A stretch of 13,209 nt of DNA from JAUZPB01 sp037140715 (GCA_037140715.1 JBAXDX010000082.1:1-13209), one strand, 5' to 3'. Positions 1 through 7,991 are shown, counted from the stretch's first letter. Numbers and translations are program-made. Notes: generated by a model not told the origin, from the sequence alone.

Positions 1-55
1 CGGCGTTGACTCTTTTAGTGTCGGCGTTGACTCTTTTAGTGTCGGCGTTGACTCT
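1..55. repeat. 21-bp tandem repeat, about 2.6 copies, cut by window edge
   Basis: Two perfect 21-bp units lie at 1-21 and 22-42, and 13 bases of a third unit follow from 43 before the sequence diverges. The array may continue to the left of the window. Because 21 is a multiple of three, the repeat keeps the plus-strand reading frame of the overlapping gene fragment and encodes the heptapeptide ALTLLVS in each unit. There are no spacers between copies, so this is a simple tandem repeat and not a CRISPR array. Confidence 0.9.
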
Positions 56-176
56 CGGCTACGCCTATTATACCCATGAAATGCCTGACTGGTTCCTTTT
101 TGTGCCTGAAATTTTAAATAAACTATTATGGACACGCAGAAAAACCTTATCGGGAACTATATCAGACATACCCTGA
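3..176 (+). CDS. C-terminal end of an unidentified membrane protein (5' end outside window)
   Basis: The third plus-strand frame is open from the window edge to a TGA at 174-176, giving 57 residues. It begins with the hydrophobic heptad ALTLLVS repeated in tandem, which would form a transmembrane helix, followed by GYAYYTHEMPDWF and a short tail with a basic stretch (WTRRK) that would sit at the membrane face. I do not recognise the family. The frame is supported by the in-frame 21-bp repeat, by the sensible hydrophobic-then-charged pattern, and by the other frames being shorter. The gene is convergent with the MFS gene whose stop lies at 227, leaving about 50 bases in which I see no clear terminator hairpin. 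It could also be a decayed fragment, since only a short piece is visible. Confidence 0.45.
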   Translation, partial: ALTLLVSALTLLVSALTLGYAYYTHEMPDWFLFVPEILNKLLWTRRKTLSGTISDIP

Positions 177-226
177 ACTGCCAAAATGACAAACGCATGA
201 ATGGAAATAAAATGTAAGTATATCTC

Positions 227-1444
227 TTAACCGCTAAATTTTAATTTATCCGGGACAATTTTAGTCACCGTCAGAAAAATACAGCTGATACATGCCACTC
301 CGCTGACTATAATTGTCATACTCGCTCCAATTTTGCCTGCCATAGCTCCCGCTATTAAATTTCCGACCGGAATCAGTCCTGCAAGCGCAACTGAATACAG
401 GCCCATTACTCTCCCTCTTTTGTCATCATCAGCCAGAGTCTGAATAAGCGTATTTGATGATGTTATGGTAAACATCGTCCCTAATCCAATGATAAAAAGA
501 ACGACTAATGAAAGATTAAATTCATGAATTATTGGAAAGATTATCAGTCCTGACGAAATAAAAACAACTCCAATCGTAATAATATTTTCCAGACCGTATA
601 TCTTTCTCCTTAACGCTAAATATACCGCCGCTACAAAAGTCCCGAAACCCACGGCAGACATCATTAAACCATAGGTTTTTGAATTGCCATGATACATTTC
701 TTTTGCAAATACAGGCATAAGCATTGCATAAGAACTGCCAAATAAACTTACCAGAACCAGATTCCCTAATAATGCACTTATAATCTTATGATTCCTTACA
801 TAAATGATTCCTTCTTTAAGCGAATGAAAAATATTCTGCCTGTTCTCAATTTTGACGAACAATTTATCAGGCTTAATAAAAAACAGCGCGATAAGAATTG
901 CGATATAACTAAGACCGTTTAATAAAAAGCACGATGCTTCCCCGCTTTTATATATTATCGCTCCCGCGACTGAAGGTCCTATCAGTCTCGCGCCGTTAAA
1001 AAGCGTAGAGTTTAAGGCTATGGCATTAGGAACATCCTTTTTGGAAGCAGTTATATCGCCTAAAAATGTCCACCTGAATGTCATTTCAAAAGCGTTTATA
1101 ATTCCGCAAAAAGAAGAGACAAGCAAAATCAGGGGAATCGATGCATTATTTGTTATTACAAGAAGATATAATACAAAAGCCGCCAGCATTAAACAGGATT
1201 CGCTTAGGAACAGCATTATTTTTCTTGGATATTTATCCGCAACCACGCCGGCAATAGGAGAAAGTAATAATGACGGAATATGATTCGCAATACTTACGAA
1301 CGCCAGTATTACCGGCGAATTGGTTAATCTGTAAACCAGCCAGCTTATCGCGGTCATTTGCAGCCAGGTGCCAATGACCGATATCCCCTGTCCCAGATAA
1401 AACAATACATAATTCCTGGATTTCAACGCAGGGGGCAGAATCAT
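227..1444 (-). CDS. MFS transporter, DHA3/EntS-like putative exporter
   Basis: This is a 405-residue major facilitator superfamily protein with about 12 hydrophobic segments. The N-terminal half carries the MFS motif-A region between helices 2 and 3 (GVVADKYPRK, near residues 65-75), and a related pattern occurs in the second half (DDDKRGRVMGLY). Its overall look, including the N-terminal pattern of the type NYVLFYLGQGISVIGTWLQ, fits the DHA3 branch that contains enterobactin exporter EntS and macrolide exporters. It would sit in the inner membrane and probably exports a small molecule by proton antiport; the substrate cannot be read from the sequence. Its ATG shares one base with the stop codon of the DUF4395 gene (a TAATG junction), so it is translationally coupled and is the last gene of the operon. 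A role in exporting a by-product of the sulfur pathway is inference only. Confidence 0.85.
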   Translation of the reverse strand: MILPPALKSRNYVLFYLGQGISVIGTWLQMTAISWLVYRLTNSPVILAFVSIANHIPSLLLSPIAGVVADKYPRKIMLFLSESCLMLAAFVLYLLVITNNASIPLILLVSSFCGIINAFEMTFRWTFLGDITASKKDVPNAIALNSTLFNGARLIGPSVAGAIIYKSGEASCFLLNGLSYIAILIALFFIKPDKLFVKIENRQNIFHSLKEGIIYVRNHKIISALLGNLVLVSLFGSSYAMLMPVFAKEMYHGNSKTYGLMMSAVGFGTFVAAVYLALRRKIYGLENIITIGVVFISSGLIIFPIIHEFNLSLVVLFIIGLGTMFTITSSNTLIQTLADDDKRGRVMGLYSVALAGLIPVGNLIAGAMAGKIGASMTIIVSGVACISCIFLTVTKIVPDKLKFSG

Positions 1445-1911
1445 TATGATTTACCACCTGGTTCCGCTTTATTTGTTTTCTGAAATAACAGCGAATACAC
1501 TATACATCCTAAACAAATACTAAATACCGATTCAAGTAATGCACAGAATATCAGTATTCCGCCTGTTATTCCGGCTAAAACCGATTCATTAAAAATTAAA
1601 AATGTCGCTATTACCAGACTGAAAATAAACCCTGTTCCCGCCGCAAATTTCTTCGGTGCCAAATCAGTTGGTTTTGGAGTTGTTTTCAACAACCCTGTTG
1701 TTAATTTCGAAAGTTGTCTTATAATGCTGAAGTCTCCATTGGTAAAAGCTCTGGCACCAAAGTCATAAGCCAGGATTAGCGCAATTATCCAACTTTTTGT
1801 AAATATAGAAATTGCAGTTATTATTATTGTAAAAACTGCCGCAACTCTTACTACATTTTCATCCACCCTTTTTTCAGAAACAGGGCATACGATATTTATT
1901 GTCGCGCTCAT
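1444..1911 (-). CDS. DUF4395 family membrane protein
   Basis: This 155-residue protein shows the conserved pattern I associate with DUF4395. There is a short N-terminal segment with a Cys-Pro pair followed by a conserved charged stretch (CPVSEKRVDENVVRVAA), then two transmembrane helices. A central cytosolic loop follows with the DFGARAF and PKKFAAGTG motifs, then two more helices, and a CLGC pair lies near residue 133. The biochemical function of the family is unknown. The Cys-Pro and Cys-x-x-Cys elements suggest thiol, persulfide or metal handling at the membrane, which would suit the sulfur context, but this is inference. A strong SD (AAAGGAGGT) precedes its ATG after a 46-base gap from the NifB-type gene. 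Its stop overlaps the MFS start, so the two membrane proteins are probably made together. Confidence 0.8.
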   Translation of the reverse strand: MSATINIVCPVSEKRVDENVVRVAAVFTIIITAISIFTKSWIIALILAYDFGARAFTNGDFSIIRQLSKLTTGLLKTTPKPTDLAPKKFAAGTGFIFSLVIATFLIFNESVLAGITGGILIFCALLESVFSICLGCIVYSLLFQKTNKAEPGGKS

Positions 1912-1957
1912 TAGTACCTCCTTTTATTTTGTTTATTCTGAACATGAACTATTTTTA

Positions 1958-2770
1958 TTAATTTTCCCCCAGTAGCCCGCAGGCATCCGCACGGCATCTT
2001 GTACAGTGCGCCATCTGGGAAATATATCTGCCTGCGTCCTGTCTGATTTTATGAATCTCAGCCGGTTTTAGCTGTTCCAATGTCTCAAACGGAGTTCCCG
2101 CGACAGGAAGTAACGGGATACAATTCTGAACATCAACACCTAAACCCGCAACATATTCAGAAATTTCCTTAATATGCTCATCATTAATTCCTGGAATAAT
2201 TATTGAGTTAATCTTGGTTATTATGCCGTGTTCTATAAGAGCTTTAATACCCTTTACCTGTTGTTCAAGCAAAACTTCTGCGGCTGTAATACCGCGCAGT
2301 AAATTTCCTTTATACAAAACCCAGTCATAGATTTTTGCTCCAATAACCGGGTCAGTTGCATTGAGAGTTACAGTAACGTGGCTTACTTCCAGTTCAGCCA
2401 GTCTGGGAACATTATCATATAACTCCAGTCCATTGGTCGCTATACAAAGAAGCATATCCGGGAATTCATTCTTAACATACTCTAAAGTAGAAAGTGTAGC
2501 TTTCGTATTTGCAAAAGGGTCGCCGGGTCCGGCGATTCCCACTACTGCTATATCTTTTCTGCCGGCATTTATCTGCTTCAGATAATTTACTGATTCTTTT
2601 GGAGACATAACAAAAGCAGTAACACCCGGACGGCTTTCATTAACACATGAATATTTCCTGTCGCAAAAATTACACTGCACATTACAGGCAGGCGCGACAG
2701 GAAGATGAATTCTGCCGTATTGTTTTCTTGCTTTTGCATTAAAGCAGGGATGATTTGATAAATCTGCCAT
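1958..2770 (-). CDS. nifB: NifB-type radical SAM cofactor maturase (short form without NifX domain)
   Basis: NifB builds the [Fe8S9C] precursor (NifB-co) from two [4Fe-4S] clusters and a SAM-derived carbon. This 270-residue protein has the NifB hallmarks. They are an N-terminal HPCFN motif (Cys9), the radical SAM CNVQCNFC motif (Cys29, Cys33, Cys36), Cys42 followed by NESRPGV, the glycine-rich GIAGPGDP motif, and a C-terminal cysteine group (HCTRCRADACG, Cys256, Cys259, Cys264). It lacks the C-terminal NifX-like domain found in many bacterial NifB proteins; a separate NifX-type protein is encoded two genes upstream. It starts with ATG after a GGAG SD, 16 bases after the NifH-like gene. In Mar systems the equivalent gene is marB. 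Its presence implies that the D/K-like partner carries a NifB-derived cofactor, which separates this system from BchLNB and CfbCD. Confidence 0.9.
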   Translation of the reverse strand: MADLSNHPCFNAKARKQYGRIHLPVAPACNVQCNFCDRKYSCVNESRPGVTAFVMSPKESVNYLKQINAGRKDIAVVGIAGPGDPFANTKATLSTLEYVKNEFPDMLLCIATNGLELYDNVPRLAELEVSHVTVTLNATDPVIGAKIYDWVLYKGNLLRGITAAEVLLEQQVKGIKALIEHGIITKINSIIIPGINDEHIKEISEYVAGLGVDVQNCIPLLPVAGTPFETLEQLKPAEIHKIRQDAGRYISQMAHCTRCRADACGLLGEN

Positions 2771-2786
2771 TAAATATCTCCATTTG

Positions 2787-3665
2787 TTAAATATTTGCGG
2801 CTACGCTTGGCACTTCATCGTTAGCAAGAGCCAACAGATGCTTACCCCAGGTTTCAGCCCATTCTCTTAATTCAGATATTTCAAGCGGTTGCGGCACAGT
2901 AGAAACTTCATGAGTAGCTATTGAGCCTGCAAGTCTTTTATATACCCCTGCCTGTTCTGAATTTGGCGCAGCTTCAATAGTTGTCTTCCCCTGAAGTTCA
3001 CTTTGGGTTACCGTTATCGAACGTGGCACATATTCAATTACTTTTGTTTTAGTTTTGGTTACAAAGTCATCTATGATTTCTTTTGCAAACGGAGCGTTTA
3101 TAGAATTTGCAATCACGCCACCAAGCAAAGCACCCTTGCTACTTGAATATTTTTTCACGCCATTGAAAAGATTATTTGCCGCATAGATTGCCATAAAGTC
3201 AGCGGAGGAAACAGTAAATACATGTTCGGCGATACCTTCGCGAATAGGAACAGCAAACCCGCCGCATACAACATCACCAAGCACGTCAAATATCACAAAA
3301 TCCAAATCGAGTTCTTCAAAAACTTTCCCTTTTTTGAATAGTTCAACCGCTGTAATAATTCCCCTTCCGGCACAGCCTACGCCCGGGGCAGGTCCGCCGG
3401 CTTCAACGCAATACACTCCGTTAAATCCCTGGAAAACTACTTCGTGTGGTTTAACAACATTTTTCTCGCGAAGAGTATCCAATACAGTCGGAATATATTT
3501 CCCGCCTCTGAGCGTATTTGTAGAATCGCTTTTAGGATCACAGCCAAACTGCATTACTTTATATCCGGCAACCGATAAAGCTGCGCTTATATTTGATGTT
3601 GTTGTTGATTTGCCAATCCCGCCTTTGCCGTATATCGCTATTTGTTTTATTTTTTTCGCGCACAT
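2787..3665 (-). CDS. NifH-like Fe protein (nitrogenase-like reductase, MarH-type)
   Basis: This 292-residue ATPase would be the homodimeric electron donor to the D/K-like component, coupling ATP hydrolysis to low-potential electron transfer. Visible motifs are the P-loop GKGGIGKST (residues 13-21), the switch regions GCDPKSDST (40-48) and DVLGDVVCGGFA (126-137), and the two cysteines that bind the intersubunit [4Fe-4S] cluster (Cys97 in PGVGCAGRG, Cys133 in VVCGG). Arg100, the residue ADP-ribosylated in some NifH proteins, is conserved. The protein is very close to canonical NifH in pattern and length, so function cannot be assigned from this gene alone; the neighbours argue for a Mar-like reductase. 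Its ATG overlaps the stop of the NifX-type gene by one base (TAATG), so translation is coupled. No ferredoxin or flavodoxin to reduce it is encoded here. Confidence 0.92.
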   Translation of the reverse strand: MCAKKIKQIAIYGKGGIGKSTTTSNISAALSVAGYKVMQFGCDPKSDSTNTLRGGKYIPTVLDTLREKNVVKPHEVVFQGFNGVYCVEAGGPAPGVGCAGRGIITAVELFKKGKVFEELDLDFVIFDVLGDVVCGGFAVPIREGIAEHVFTVSSADFMAIYAANNLFNGVKKYSSSKGALLGGVIANSINAPFAKEIIDDFVTKTKTKVIEYVPRSITVTQSELQGKTTIEAAPNSEQAGVYKRLAGSIATHEVSTVPQPLEISELREWAETWGKHLLALANDEVPSVAANI

Positions 3666-4078
3666 TATAGTTTTGCCTCTTTTCTAAATGGTATTCTTTT
3701 TAATTTTCCTGATTCAACTAATTTATTCAATGCTTCCGGCACAGGGTCTGATGTAATTGTGGCTCTAATGCCATAATCAATTAAATGCCCGATTGCGCCA
3801 CCGCCTATTTTAACTGCCAAAACATATTTACAATCAATAATATTTGCTATTATTTTTACAAATATTTCCGTTTCATGTTTATCATTGCATCCACAGGCCG
3901 GCTCAGCATTTTTCCGTCGCTCGATAAAGGTAATGCTGTCGTTAACAACATCGTATATATCAAAGAATGCCGACTTGGAAAAATGCTGATCAACTTTATC
4001 ACCGGCTGAGGTGCAAACAGCAACTCTGACAGGCTTTGCCTCATTAGCATGTGTACTGTTTACTGCCTGATTACTCAC
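3665..4078 (-). CDS. NifX/NafY-family cofactor-binding protein
   Basis: This 137-residue protein belongs to the dinitrogenase iron-molybdenum cofactor biosynthesis domain family (NifX, NafY, the C-terminal domain of NifB). The signature starts near residue 17 (VRVAVCTSAGDKVDQHFSK, with His32-Phe33), continues with FFDIYDV, a CGC pair at Cys62/Cys64 followed by His68, and a glycine-rich KIGGGAIGHL loop. Family members bind and carry NifB-co or related clusters. It starts with GTG, overlapping the TGA of the D-like gene by four bases, and it overlaps the NifH-like start by one base. It sits between the Fe protein and the catalytic subunits, so it may ferry the cofactor from the maturase to the D-like subunit. 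It may also stand in for the domain missing from the short NifB. Those roles are inferred. Confidence 0.87.
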   Translation of the reverse strand: MSNQAVNSTHANEAKPVRVAVCTSAGDKVDQHFSKSAFFDIYDVVNDSITFIERRKNAEPACGCNDKHETEIFVKIIANIIDCKYVLAVKIGGGAIGHLIDYGIRATITSDPVPEALNKLVESGKLKRIPFRKEAKL

Positions 4079-5604
4079 GGCGCTATCGCCTCCATAATCT
4101 GTGTCTGATTTATATATTTAAATGGGTCTTCCGCATACCACGATTCTTTGTATGGCTGTTTAGCGGTACTGCCAAGAGTTTTATAATAAGACGGATTGCT
4201 TAAAATCCGCTCCATTCTTATAGCAAGTTCGTAAATTCCCTTATAACCCATGTAACTGTTTACAGGTCCAAATATAGGAATGACAGGGATTCCTAATTTC
4301 GCTGCCCAGACATTACCGCCTGTGTGTCCCAAATAAATATCGGGATTAGTTTTTAACAGCATATTCACTTGTTCAAACGGTTGCTGACTGCCGACATTTG
4401 TCTGCATTGTTTCTTTTCTTGGAATTGTTTCAAATAAAACATCTCCAAAGTGGTCATAATGATGCGCTCTTACGCCGAGCACTCTCATATTCAAATCATT
4501 TTCCAGAAGAATTGCTGTTGCTCCCGCTCTGATTTCGCCGGCACTTACAAAAGCTGATTTACCTTTTAAGCTTTCAAGAACAGGCTCAAGTGCCTCCCTG
4601 ACTTCAGCTTCTTCAGTTGCAATTAGTTTTTCTGCTTTTTCGGTTATGTTAAAGAATTCCGCAATTTCAAGCAACCACTTTTTGACGTTGTCAGTACCAA
4701 TTGGAATTGTATTCAGTATGTAAGGAATTCCATACAATTCCTTTAAGTGCTCGACAAAATAATCATCGTGGGTAGCACAAATACTTACTGAAAGAGCGGC
4801 ATCTTTCGCACGGACAAACCTGTCAGGTGGCGCGAAACAGGGAAGAATATTAACTTCCAGATCAAGCGCGGTCAATAATCTTACAAGCTCAACTTCGTCA
4901 ACCCTGCTCATTGAAGCAACGTTTAACAGGTTGATTGTTCTTTTCTTTTTTTCCTCATATTCCAACTGTTCAATAGAAGTTTTGAATTCAGGCGTTTTTT
5001 GTGCTTCATCAGTAATGATATATCTTAAAATTGAATGATAAACCACATCGTAAGCCGTAGCCACAACTTTTGTCTTGAATCCTGCGCAATGCAAAGGAAG
5101 AATTTTCGCTGAGATCTGTCCCTGTACATTTTTTGTAACAGCATCAATATCATCTCCAATAATTGCAGGCACGCAGGTCTCTGCAATAAAAATAACCTGA
5201 GGTGAAAATCTGCGGTCAGCTTCCAAAATTGTTCTGCTAAGTTTTTCTTCGCCGCCACCGACAACCTCCTGCTCACTTAAATTAGTTGAAAACCAGACCT
5301 GACCAATCGAATCCTTATTTCCTCTTGCCAACTGATTCTGTTTAGAAATACCGGGAGTTGAAAGCATACAACTTCCGCAGCCTACAGGACCGTGAAATAT
5401 AATAACCGATTCAGGGATTGTTCCCGTCATTGCAAGAGTCAGCATCATCTGGCAGGCTGAAGACTGCGAAAACCCTCTTCCTCCGCTTCCCAGACATCCT
5501 TGTTTTGAACCCTGCAAAAGCTGACACACAGAACCGCCAAATGCCGTACAGGAATTATGTCTCTCCTCTCTGGTCGGCGGTGAATTTCTATCAAGGTAAT
5601 TCAT
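4075..5604 (-). CDS. Nitrogenase component-1 D-like subunit (MarD/NifD-like)
   Basis: This 509-residue protein is the probable catalytic alpha subunit. By hand alignment to Azotobacter NifD, the P-cluster ligands are present: Cys51 (SSAC), Cys76 (GPVGCG) and Cys144 (ETCVPAIIGDD). Cys276 in SVSICATHDDYF aligns with the cofactor ligand Cys275 of NifD. The segment aligned with FeMo-co ligand His442 (residues about 438-456, GIPVIPIFGPVNS) contains no His. The catalytic pair Gln191/His195 of NifD aligns with Val181/Tyr185. N2 reduction is therefore unlikely, and a NifB-co-type cluster acting on another substrate fits better. The N-terminus has three further cysteines (Cys19, Cys27, Cys37). Start ATG follows AAAGGAGA, 14 bases after the K-like gene. 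The D-like gene follows the K-like gene, the reverse of the usual D-then-K order. The exact substrate is unknown. Confidence 0.85.
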   Translation of the reverse strand: MNYLDRNSPPTREERHNSCTAFGGSVCQLLQGSKQGCLGSGGRGFSQSSACQMMLTLAMTGTIPESVIIFHGPVGCGSCMLSTPGISKQNQLARGNKDSIGQVWFSTNLSEQEVVGGGEEKLSRTILEADRRFSPQVIFIAETCVPAIIGDDIDAVTKNVQGQISAKILPLHCAGFKTKVVATAYDVVYHSILRYIITDEAQKTPEFKTSIEQLEYEEKKKRTINLLNVASMSRVDEVELVRLLTALDLEVNILPCFAPPDRFVRAKDAALSVSICATHDDYFVEHLKELYGIPYILNTIPIGTDNVKKWLLEIAEFFNITEKAEKLIATEEAEVREALEPVLESLKGKSAFVSAGEIRAGATAILLENDLNMRVLGVRAHHYDHFGDVLFETIPRKETMQTNVGSQQPFEQVNMLLKTNPDIYLGHTGGNVWAAKLGIPVIPIFGPVNSYMGYKGIYELAIRMERILSNPSYYKTLGSTAKQPYKESWYAEDPFKYINQTQIMEAIAP

Positions 5605-5618
5605 TTTATGTTCTCCTT

Positions 5619-6971
5619 TTATCTTGCTGAAAGAATTGATGTATAAATATCTTCAATTAGATGAAGACCTCCGTGAAAACCCGTATATCCGGTATTCAGA
5701 ATCGCTCTGTTTGAAACAGGATAAGATACTGATAAATGACCCGCTCCAATGCTGTCGGCAAATTCCTTATCCAGTCTGCTGCCAATTACAAACGCAGGTG
5801 AAAACGCCCGATAATATTTGCTTCCATCAGGTTTCGGCCATCTTTCAAATAATAGCGGCGAGACCTGACTTGTATCCGTTTCAAATGCGACAACTTTTTC
5901 GGGTTCAGTAAACACATCTTTGAAACGGTTCAGTAATTCTTCTTTCTGCTCGTCAAGAACCTGGTCTGTTACAACTACCAGTTTTGATATCCAGCCTAAT
6001 TCTTCTTTTACAAATTTAGAAAGCGCATAAGAATAATTAATATCGCCGATAATAACGCTGTATCTCTGCAAATCAATATCGCTGTAAATATCCGCTATAC
6101 GATTAAAGAATCTGTAATATTCTTTTTTTTCAGATGTAACCACAGCTTCAATTTTTTGTGGATCTAATCCGAGTTTTTCGCCAAGTTCCTTTAGGAATAC
6201 TTCCGTTGCTTTTGCTCCAACAGGAAGATTTGTTATCCAATAAGGAATCCCGTGTAAATCCTCAGCCGTTTTGGCAGCTTTAACTCCGTTAAAAGCTGAT
6301 AAAACAATATTTAATTCAGCTTCAGATGCTTTCTTAATATTTTCAAGCGAATCTTCTATAATAAAGAATGAATTTGATTTAATATCAAGCTTATCGAGTA
6401 ACCGGCGAATCTCAATCAGGTTCCCTTCAAAAAACGGGTCCTGCGCAGGAGGAACGCCCCAGATATTCACAACGCCTTTCTTCTTTTCCTTCTGAGGAAG
6501 AACATAATCGCTGAAAATTGCCTGTAATACTGAATCATATCCGAAAAGCGAATCACCTTTAAATCCTGCACCCGATGCTAATATTACAGGAGCTTTATCT
6601 CCTTCATTGGCATCATTATAATCCCGGACAACGGCATTTACGTCATCGCCGACAATTTCAGACGTGCACCCTGTAATTACGACAAATAAATCAGCATCGA
6701 TAATTTCAGAAGTATGTTTTATTTGTTCTTCAAGTCTTTCATTCCCGCCAAACACAATTTCTTTTTCGGAAATACCGCTTGTCGGGGTTGAAGTTCCGCC
6801 GCAATAACTGCTGCCTAAATATCCGGCACCGGCATTTAATGCCGCCGATGCCATGCCACCGCATCCAACCGAAGCATGTAAAATTCCTACCGTTCTCGGC
6901 AGAGCATTAACCGTTGCCAATGCTCCTCCTAACGCGCACGAGGTTCTGGGTTTTTCTAAATAATCAGACAC
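5619..6971 (-). CDS. Nitrogenase component-1 K-like subunit (MarK/NifK-like)
   Basis: This 450-residue protein is the probable beta subunit, pairing with the D-like protein in an alpha2beta2 complex. The three P-cluster cysteines of the family are visible at Cys12 (RTSCALGGA), Cys37 (SVGCGG) and Cys102 (TGCTSEIVGDD). The sequences around them follow the oxidoreductase/nitrogenase component-1 fold, including ISEKEIVFGGNERL and GIPYWITNLPVGA. It starts close to the first ligand, so it lacks the N-terminal extension of NifK. The start is GTG, supported by an AGGAGG SD five bases upstream; the ATG inside the SD region is out of frame. A 90-base gap separates it from cysteine synthase. I see only a small palindrome (ATCCGGAT) there and no terminator, so read-through from upstream is expected. 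Confidence 0.85.
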   Translation of the reverse strand: MSDYLEKPRTSCALGGALATVNALPRTVGILHASVGCGGMASAALNAGAGYLGSSYCGGTSTPTSGISEKEIVFGGNERLEEQIKHTSEIIDADLFVVITGCTSEIVGDDVNAVVRDYNDANEGDKAPVILASGAGFKGDSLFGYDSVLQAIFSDYVLPQKEKKKGVVNIWGVPPAQDPFFEGNLIEIRRLLDKLDIKSNSFFIIEDSLENIKKASEAELNIVLSAFNGVKAAKTAEDLHGIPYWITNLPVGAKATEVFLKELGEKLGLDPQKIEAVVTSEKKEYYRFFNRIADIYSDIDLQRYSVIIGDINYSYALSKFVKEELGWISKLVVVTDQVLDEQKEELLNRFKDVFTEPEKVVAFETDTSQVSPLLFERWPKPDGSKYYRAFSPAFVIGSRLDKEFADSIGAGHLSVSYPVSNRAILNTGYTGFHGGLHLIEDIYTSILSAR

Positions 6972-7061
6972 TTCATCCTCCTAATTAATATTGTTATTTA
7001 TTTATAAATGTTGTTACAGCCGCCGAACTGATTCCATTTCTGAAATCCGGATATTTTATTA

Positions 7062-7991
7062 TTAGCTGTATAAAGCTGTTGATAAATACCTTTCGCCTGT
7101 GTCAGGCAATATTACGACAATATTCTTCCCTGCATTTTCTTCTCTTCTCGCCAGCAAAGTTGCAGCATAAACGGCCGCGCCCGATGAAATACCGATAATC
7201 AGTCCTTCGTTCAGAGCTAATTTCTGAGCTGTAGAAAAGGCGTAATCATTATGAACCTTAATAATCTCATCGATGATTTGAAGATTTAATACCGGAGGAA
7301 CGAATCCCGCTCCGATACCCTGAATTTTATGCGGACCCGGAGTTCCGCCCGAAAGTACAGGCGAATCAAAAGGCTCGACAGCCACAATTTTAATATCCTT
7401 ATTTCTTTCTTTTAATATTTCACCAACGCCTGTGATTGTTCCGCCTGTTCCAACGCCTGAAACAAAAATATCGACTTTGCCATCGGTATCTCTCCAGATT
7501 TCTTCAGCCGTAGTTTTTCTATGAATTTCCGGATTAGCGGGATTCTTAAACTGTTGTGGCAAATATGAATTCTTTATTTGTGCGCCTAATTCTTCAGCTC
7601 TTCTGATTGCTCCCTTCATACCTTCAGCGCCGGGAGTTAACACCAGTTCCGCGCCTAAAGCTTTCAACAATTTCCTCCTTTCGATACTGAATGTATCCGG
7701 CATTGTTAATACCAGTTTATACTTTCTTGCAGCGGCAACAAACGCCAAAGCAATACCTGTATTACCCGAAGTAGGTTCAATAATAGTGGTATCCTGGTTA
7801 ATCAGACCATTATCCTCAGCAAATTTAATCATTGCGTATCCAATGCGGTCCTTTACTGAACCGGCTGGATTAAAGTATTCTAATTTCGCAATAACTTTTG
7901 CACCTAATTTTTCTGATTCCGAATAATTTTTTAACTCAAGCAATGGCGTATTGCCAATTAACTCCGTTAAATTACCTGCTATCTTTGTCAT
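7062..7991 (-). CDS. cysK: Cysteine synthase A (O-acetylserine sulfhydrylase)
   Basis: This cytosolic PLP enzyme makes L-cysteine and acetate from O-acetyl-L-serine and sulfide. The 309-residue length is typical. Visible motifs are IGNTPLLEL (residues 12-20), the PLP lysine Lys47 in PAGSVKDR, the substrate loop TSGNTG (74-79), the phosphate-binding SGVGTGGTITGVG loop near residue 180, and the GISSGAA motif near the C-terminus. It lies between the importer genes and the nitrogenase-like genes, so sulfur released by that reductase would be fixed here. This is notable because methylthio-alkane reductases yield methanethiol, which is normally captured by an O-acetylhomoserine sulfhydrylase for methionine. 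A cysteine synthase suggests sulfide as the product, or an enzyme able to use a methylated thiol. Start ATG follows AAAAGGAAAGAG. Confidence 0.93.
   Translation of the reverse strand: MTKIAGNLTELIGNTPLLELKNYSESEKLGAKVIAKLEYFNPAGSVKDRIGYAMIKFAEDNGLINQDTTIIEPTSGNTGIALAFVAAARKYKLVLTMPDTFSIERRKLLKALGAELVLTPGAEGMKGAIRRAEELGAQIKNSYLPQQFKNPANPEIHRKTTAEEIWRDTDGKVDIFVSGVGTGGTITGVGEILKERNKDIKIVAVEPFDSPVLSGGTPGPHKIQGIGAGFVPPVLNLQIIDEIIKVHNDYAFSTAQKLALNEGLIIGISSGAAVYAATLLARREENAGKNIVVILPDTGERYLSTALYS

Noticed and set aside
1..55. CRISPR array
   Set aside because: The units are directly adjacent with no spacers, and the 21-bp unit stays in frame with a coding region.
1958..6971. A true nitrogen fixation (nif) cluster
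   Set aside because: The D-like subunit lacks the His442, His195 and Gln191 equivalents. NifE, NifN and other nif assembly genes are absent, and the neighbours are sulfur genes.
2787..6971. Protochlorophyllide/chlorophyllide reductase (BchLNB/BchXYZ) or the CfbCD F430 reductase
   Set aside because: A dedicated NifB-type maturase and a conserved cofactor Cys are present. CfbD-type systems have a single component-1 gene, and no pigment or F430 genes are nearby.
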